Below are positions 6,168 to 8,870 of a DNA stretch of 8,870 nucleotides, piece by piece; positions within the stretch are counted from its first letter, which is position 1, and each line of letters begins with the position of its first letter. Made by a program: the position numbers and the translations under genes. Under the pieces are notes generated by a model, which made no database searches, was not told the DNA's origin, and was given only the letters and a program-made list of their open reading frames with translations. This DNA comes from DATJIG01 sp035493495 (GTDB lineage: Bacteria > Pseudomonadota > Alphaproteobacteria > SMXQ01): contig DATJIG010000201.1 in assembly GCA_035493495.1 (NCBI GenBank), positions 1 through 8,870 of the forward strand, given 5' to 3'.

Positions 6168-6222
6168 GCCCGGAGGTGAACCGGGCTCACCGCGGGACCG
6201 ATCCCGCGATGGAGCGATCGCG
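6168..6222 (+). other. Cluster of short hairpins in the LysR gene leader
   Basis: Three perfect inverted repeats follow one another: GCCCGG (6168-6173) with CCGGGC (6181-6186); CGCGGGA (6191-6197) with TCCCGCG (6202-6208), loop CCGA; and CGCGAT (6205-6210) with ATCGCG (6217-6222). The second and third share bases 6205-6208 and cannot both form. The third ends just before the GGAG-rich ribosome site of the LysR gene. Pairing is seen; a translational switch is only a possibility. Confidence 0.35.
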
Positions 6223-6234
6223 GAGCGGAGAGAT

Positions 6235-7191
6235 ATGGAGCGCTTCAAGACCATGGAGAGCTTCGTGCGCGTGGTGCGCGCGAAGAGCTTCTCGACCGCG
6301 GCGCGCGAGCTCGGCCTGTCGCGCGCGCTGGTCACCAAGCACGTCCAGGCGCTCGAGGAGCACCTCGGCGCGCGCCTCCTCAACCGCACCACGCGGACGC
6401 TCGCGCTGACCGAGATCGGCGCCGAGTACTACGATTTCTGCGTGCGCATCCTCGGCGAGATCGAAGACGAGGAACGCAGCCTGCGCGACCTCCAGAAGGA
6501 GCCGCGCGGCACGCTCAGAGTCCTGTCGCCGAAGTCGTTCGCCAACCTGCACATGTGCGACGCGGTTGCCGCGTTCGCGAACCGCTACCCCGACATCCGC
6601 GTCAATTTCGTGCTCGACGATTCGTCGCTGCACGCGATCAACCTGGTGACGCAGGGCTACGACGTCGCGGTGCGGCTGTCGGCGATCGAGGATTCGACGC
6701 TGGTCGCGCGCAAGCTCGCGACGCTCAAATGGGTGACGTGCGCCTCGCCCGAGTACCTCGAGCGCCACGGCACGCCGCAGACGCCGAAGGATCTCGCTGA
6801 GCACAACTGCCTCACCCACATGACGCTGGGCGCCGACCGGCAGTGGCACTTCGAGCACGGCAAGCATGCGGCCGACGTCAAGGTACAGGGCACATTCACC
6901 GCGAACAGCGTCATTGCGCTGCTGCACGCGGCCCGCGCCGGCATCGGCGTCGCGGTGCTGCCGACCTATTGCGCCGCCGACGACCTCCGTGCCGGGCGTC
7001 TCAAGGCCGTGCTCAGCGACTACACGGTGCCCGAGCGGCCGCTCTACGTCGTCTATCCCTACGGCACAATGCCGCCCAAGAAGGTGCGGCTGTTCGTCGA
7101 CTTCATCGCCGCATGGTTCCGGGTACCCCCGTGGGAGGCGCGCACGGTCGAAGCCGAGAGCAGCAAGCGGAGGGCACCGAAAGTCGCCTGA
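6235..7191 (+). CDS. LysR-family transcriptional regulator
   Basis: This is a 318-residue DNA-binding regulator. The N-terminal winged helix-turn-helix covers about residues 1-60: MESFVRVVRAKSFSTAAREL, then LSRALVTKHVQALEEHLGARLL and NRTTRTLALTEIG. The effector-binding domain covers about 91-300 (GTLRVLSPKSFANLH, VAVRLSAIEDSTLVARKL, SVIALLHAARAGIGVAVLP). The RTTR-x-LxLTExG pattern fits the CrgA-like branch. A purine-rich GGAGCGGAGAGAT stands just before the ATG. LysR proteins bind as tetramers and often regulate a divergent neighbour with a small-molecule co-inducer. Here the divergent gene and the next gene downstream are both Bug/TctC binding proteins, so those are the likely targets. The co-inducer may be the transported solute or a product made from it. 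Family is certain; targets are inferred. Confidence 0.94.
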   Translation: MERFKTMESFVRVVRAKSFSTAARELGLSRALVTKHVQALEEHLGARLLNRTTRTLALTEIGAEYYDFCVRILGEIEDEERSLRDLQKEPRGTLRVLSPKSFANLHMCDAVAAFANRYPDIRVNFVLDDSSLHAINLVTQGYDVAVRLSAIEDSTLVARKLATLKWVTCASPEYLERHGTPQTPKDLAEHNCLTHMTLGADRQWHFEHGKHAADVKVQGTFTANSVIALLHAARAGIGVAVLPTYCAADDLRAGRLKAVLSDYTVPERPLYVVYPYGTMPPKKVRLFVDFIAAWFRVPPWEARTVEAESSKRRAPKVA

Positions 7192-7265
7192 GGGCATCGT
7201 TTCGCGTGAAGAGTGAACGGCAGGCCAGCGGCGCATAAGCCGAGGCATCCAACAGGGAGATCGCC

Positions 7266-8357
7266 ATGTCACTTAGAGAGCGTCAGGGCAAGCGTCAGGG
7301 CAAACATCACCGCAGCGTGCGTCGGTTCGTACACGTCCTGTTCGGACTCTGCGTCGGCACCGCCCTCGCCTCCGCGACCGCCGCGGCCGAGGACGTCGCC
7401 TCGTTCTACAAAAGCCACAAGCTCACCATGGGCGCACCGTCGAACGCGGGCGGCAGCTACGATGCCTACATGCGGCTGCTGGCGCGCCATATCGCGCGGT
7501 TCATCCCGGGCGAACCGTCGACCGTGGTGCAGAACGTCGGCGCCGGCGGCGGCATGGTGCTCGCCAACCAGATCTACAACACCTCGCCCAAGGACGGCTC
7601 CACCATCGGCATGGTGCGCGGCACCGTGGTGCAGGAGCACGTGTTCGAGAACCCGCAGGCCAAGTTCGACGGCCGCAAGTTCGAGTGGCTCGGCAACATG
7701 AAGTTCGACTACGACACGTGCATCGTGTCGGCGGCGAGCGGCATCAAGACCATCAAGGACTTCTACACCCACGAGGTGGTGGTCGGCGCATCGGGCGTCG
7801 GCGCCCAGGCGTACTCGTTCCCGATCGTCTACCGCGACCTCCTCGGCATGAAGTTTAAGGTGATCGCGGGCTATCCCGGCACGCCCGAACGCCTGCTCGC
7901 CATGGAGCGCGGCGAGATCGCCGGCGCCTGCGGCATCACCACGACGTCGTTCCGCACCGTAGCGGGATCGGCGGCAGCCGAGGGCAAGGTGATCCTCGTC
8001 GCTCAGGCCGGCAGCCGCAGCGACCCGGCGTTTCCCGACACGCCCAACATCCTCGACGAGGCGAAGACGCCGGACGTTCGCGCGGCGCTCGAGTTCCTGT
8101 TCGCGCCCCTCGCCCTCGGCCGTCCGCTTGCCGCACCGCCGGGCACGCCCAAGGACCGCGTCGCGGCGCTGGGCAAGGCGGTCGTCGCCACCATGCGCGA
8201 CAGGGAGTTCCTGGCGGACGCCGACAAGGCCCAGATCGACATCGAAGTGTCGGATGGCGCCGAGACCGCGAAGATCGTCGACAGCTTCTACAAGGCGCCC
8301 AAGGACGTGGTGAAGCGGGTGCAGACCGCGCTGCAGGCGGCCGGCGGCACGCCCTAG
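7266..8357 (+). CDS. Bug/TctC-family solute-binding protein (downstream of LysR)
   Basis: This is a 363-residue periplasmic binding protein. A long, basic n-region (about 20 residues, KRQGKHHRSVRR) precedes the hydrophobic core FVHVLFGLCVGTALASA, with likely cleavage after ATAAA at residue 41. The mature start, EDVASFYKSHKLTMGAP, is followed by NAGGSYD (60-66), VVQNVGAGGG (87-96), SPKDGS (107-112), THEVVVGASGVGA and AGYPGTPERLLAMERGEIAG. It shares the FYK start, GGxYD, RLLxRH, IPGxP, QN and SPKDG landmarks with the protein at 4822-5868, but they are clearly diverged paralogues. AGGGAGA lies 6 to 7 bases before the ATG. It begins 74 bases after the LysR stop with no clear promoter between, so the two are probably co-transcribed. 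A 12-base tandem repeat (7281-7304) in the n-region explains the RQGKRQGK residues. The ligand is unknown and no membrane subunits are nearby. Confidence 0.92.
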   Translation: MSLRERQGKRQGKHHRSVRRFVHVLFGLCVGTALASATAAAEDVASFYKSHKLTMGAPSNAGGSYDAYMRLLARHIARFIPGEPSTVVQNVGAGGGMVLANQIYNTSPKDGSTIGMVRGTVVQEHVFENPQAKFDGRKFEWLGNMKFDYDTCIVSAASGIKTIKDFYTHEVVVGASGVGAQAYSFPIVYRDLLGMKFKVIAGYPGTPERLLAMERGEIAGACGITTTSFRTVAGSAAAEGKVILVAQAGSRSDPAFPDTPNILDEAKTPDVRAALEFLFAPLALGRPLAAPPGTPKDRVAALGKAVVATMRDREFLADADKAQIDIEVSDGAETAKIVDSFYKAPKDVVKRVQTALQAAGGTP

Positions 8358-8360
8358 CGC

Positions 8361-8398
8361 GGCGCCGCCGCGCCTCCCAGAGAGCGGCGGGGTGCGCC
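8361..8398. terminator. Possible GC-rich hairpin between convergent genes
   Basis: After the binding-protein stop, GGCGC (8361-8365) can pair with GCGCC (8394-8398), and CGCCGC (8366-8371) with GCGGCG (8384-8389), leaving a bulge and a 12-base loop. The structure lies between two convergent genes, where a terminator is expected, but no T-run follows on either side. It is a weak call. Confidence 0.3.
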
Positions 8399-8407
8399 CG
8401 TAGTGTC

Positions 8408-8689
8408 CTAATGAGAAGCGGTTCGGTGCACTAACCGCTGTGAAAGTACGCGCTTGCGCTCCTCATACTCTTGCCTGTCGATCTCACCGCGCGCATATCG
8501 TTCGTTGAGAATTTCCAAGGCGCGGGACGAAGGGCCTGCGTCATCATCGCGCCCGCGCCAGGGCGGCATCCTCATCCTGGGGCTGCCCATCATCCGCATC
8601 ATGACGAACATGCAGATCACTATCAGGGCGATCATGATGAGCGGCCAGAACATCATCCCAAACCACGGCGCTGGGCTGTTCCACCACAT
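8408..8689 (-). CDS. Small SHOCT-domain membrane protein
   Basis: The protein has 93 residues. Residues about 9-34 are a methionine-rich membrane helix (WFGMMFWPLIMIALIVICMF). A short basic and proline-rich loop follows (about 35-50). Residues about 56-83 match the SHOCT (short C-terminal) motif, with ALEILNERYARGEI and DRQEYEERKRVL; SHOCT domains are thought to be oligomerisation or binding modules. The ATG at 8689 has a near-perfect ribosome site, AAAGGAGG at 8702-8695, five bases upstream. An FNR/FixK-like box and a TAGCTT -10 box stand at the right distance in front, suggesting expression under low oxygen. Small SHOCT membrane proteins are often found with heavy-metal, cytochrome or stress genes; no such gene is visible here. 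The molecular role is unknown. The gene is convergent with the second binding-protein gene. Confidence 0.9.
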   Translation of the reverse strand: MWWNSPAPWFGMMFWPLIMIALIVICMFVMMRMMGSPRMRMPPWRGRDDDAGPSSRALEILNERYARGEIDRQEYEERKRVLSQRLVHRTASH

Positions 8690-8694
8690 GCGAG

Positions 8695-8702
8695 CCTCCT
8701 TT
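8695..8702 (-). promoter_or_regulatory. Strong Shine-Dalgarno site of the SHOCT gene
   Basis: The minus strand reads AAAGGAGG, then CTCGC, then ATG at 8689. It is the strongest ribosome site in the window, fixes the start, and suggests high translation. Confidence 0.85.
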
Positions 8703-8716
8703 AATACGGATAGCCC

Positions 8717-8758
8717 AAGCTAATTGGTCAGCGCGGCTGCAACACTGACCTGGATCAA
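8717..8758 (-). promoter_or_regulatory. FNR/FixK-type activated promoter of the SHOCT gene
   Basis: On the minus strand, TTGATCCAGGTCAG (8758-8745) matches the FNR/FixK/Anr half-sites TTGAT-N4-(A/G)TCAA at every defined position except the last. Exactly 22 bases further on is TAGCTT (8722-8717), the same -10 sequence found in the two other promoters of this window. With the start site at about 8710, the box is centred at -41.5, the standard geometry of a class II activated promoter, and no good -35 hexamer is present. The leader would be about 21 bases and contains the ribosome site. Confidence 0.6.
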
Positions 8759-8812
8759 CCAGCCTGTTCCGCTGCGTCACAGTGGTCGCCCGCCTGCGTC
8801 CTGCCGGGGTGA

Positions 8813-8869
8813 CTAGCGCTGCTCGACCGTGTTCGGGATCTCGTCCTTCTGGATGGGCGCGGGCGGGAA
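8813..8869 (-). CDS. Possible C-terminal end of a gene running off the window
   Basis: In one minus-strand frame the last 57 bases read FPPAPIQKDEIPNTVEQR and then TAG at 8815-8813. The composition, with charged and polar residues and few arginine or proline runs, looks like real protein rather than GC-rich noise. Eighteen residues are too few to name a family. If real, the gene lies upstream of the SHOCT gene on the same strand, with about 120 bases between stop and ATG that hold the FNR-like promoter. Confidence 0.4.
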   Translation of the reverse strand, partial: FPPAPIQKDEIPNTVEQR

Positions 8870-8870
8870 C

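Larger units (their letters stand above)
5869..6234. promoter_or_regulatory. Divergent control region between the binding-protein and LysR genes
   Basis: These 366 bases separate two divergent genes, a usual place for LysR-type binding. Elements seen: an inverted repeat at 5889-5914; GACGCAAG (5961-5968) facing CTTGCGTC (6009-6016), with an inner TGCGTC at 5976-5981; CGGAA/TTCCG at 6054-6068; a 10-base-phased direct repeat at 6132-6161; and hairpins just before the LysR start. A minus-strand CATATT (5924-5919) could be a -10 box for the binding-protein gene, but I find no good -35. A weak plus-strand candidate for lysR is TGGACG-N17-TAAGAA (6109-6137). I could not single out one palindromic T-N11-A LysR box. 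I see no gene in this stretch. Confidence 0.5.

Noticed and set aside
6176..6409. A plus-strand frame starting at a GTG overlapping GGAGG, which might be a leader peptide before LysR
   Set aside because: It starts only at a GTG fused to the GGAGG itself, and most of it overlaps the LysR start in another frame with Arg/Ser-rich noise.
6187..7272. A 361-codon minus-strand frame opposite the LysR gene
   Set aside because: Shadow of the LysR gene: charged low-complexity sequence without a domain or ribosome site.
7281..7304. A 12-base tandem duplication in the signal-peptide n-region of the second binding protein
   Set aside because: Only two copies, in frame, adding four basic and polar residues to a tolerant region; probably simple slippage without function.

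Overview
The window is GC-rich and gene-dense, and most likely comes from an alphaproteobacterial chromosome. The support is a class I lysyl-tRNA synthetase (the form usual in alphaproteobacteria and archaea), orphan Bug/TctC-type periplasmic binding proteins, promoters of the form TTGACG-N17/18-TAGCTT, and a palindrome resembling the short dispersed palindromes common in alphaproteobacterial intergenic DNA. I cannot fix the genus. I see no rRNA, tRNA, CRISPR array, insertion sequence or prophage.

Left third (1-3650, all minus strand). In transcription order these are: a membrane protein that fuses a DUF1232 (YkvA-type) domain to a TylF/macrocin-type O-methyltransferase; a small stand-alone DUF1232 protein whose reading frame is broken near its end; and class I lysyl-tRNA synthetase. 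Two near-identical promoters can be read, one before the fusion gene and one before the synthetase. The second lies inside the longest synthetase reading frame and moves the likely start to a GTG at 1689. A palindromic terminator or repeat follows the synthetase at 34-55.

Middle (3810-4800, plus strand). A DedA-family membrane protein carries a C-terminal rhodanese domain. It ends in a clean bidirectional terminator (4770-4799) shared with the convergent gene to its right.

Right-centre (4822-8357). A Bug/TctC solute-binding protein on the minus strand is divergent from a LysR-family regulator on the plus strand. The regulator is followed 74 bases later by a second Bug/TctC protein. The 366-base divergent region contains several inverted repeats and a 10-base-phased direct repeat. 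No TctA or TctB membrane subunit is present, so these are orphan binding proteins in this window. They are probably controlled by the LysR protein and used for uptake or sensing of an unknown organic acid.

Right end (8408-8870, minus strand). A 93-residue SHOCT-domain membrane protein has a strong ribosome binding site. Its promoter has an FNR/FixK-like box exactly at -41.5 relative to the predicted start site, which suggests low-oxygen control. The last 58 bases may hold the C-terminal end of another minus-strand gene.

I found no clearly new multi-gene system. The best candidates for follow-up are the DUF1232-methyltransferase fusion beside its broken DUF1232 paralogue, and the FNR-like control of the SHOCT protein.
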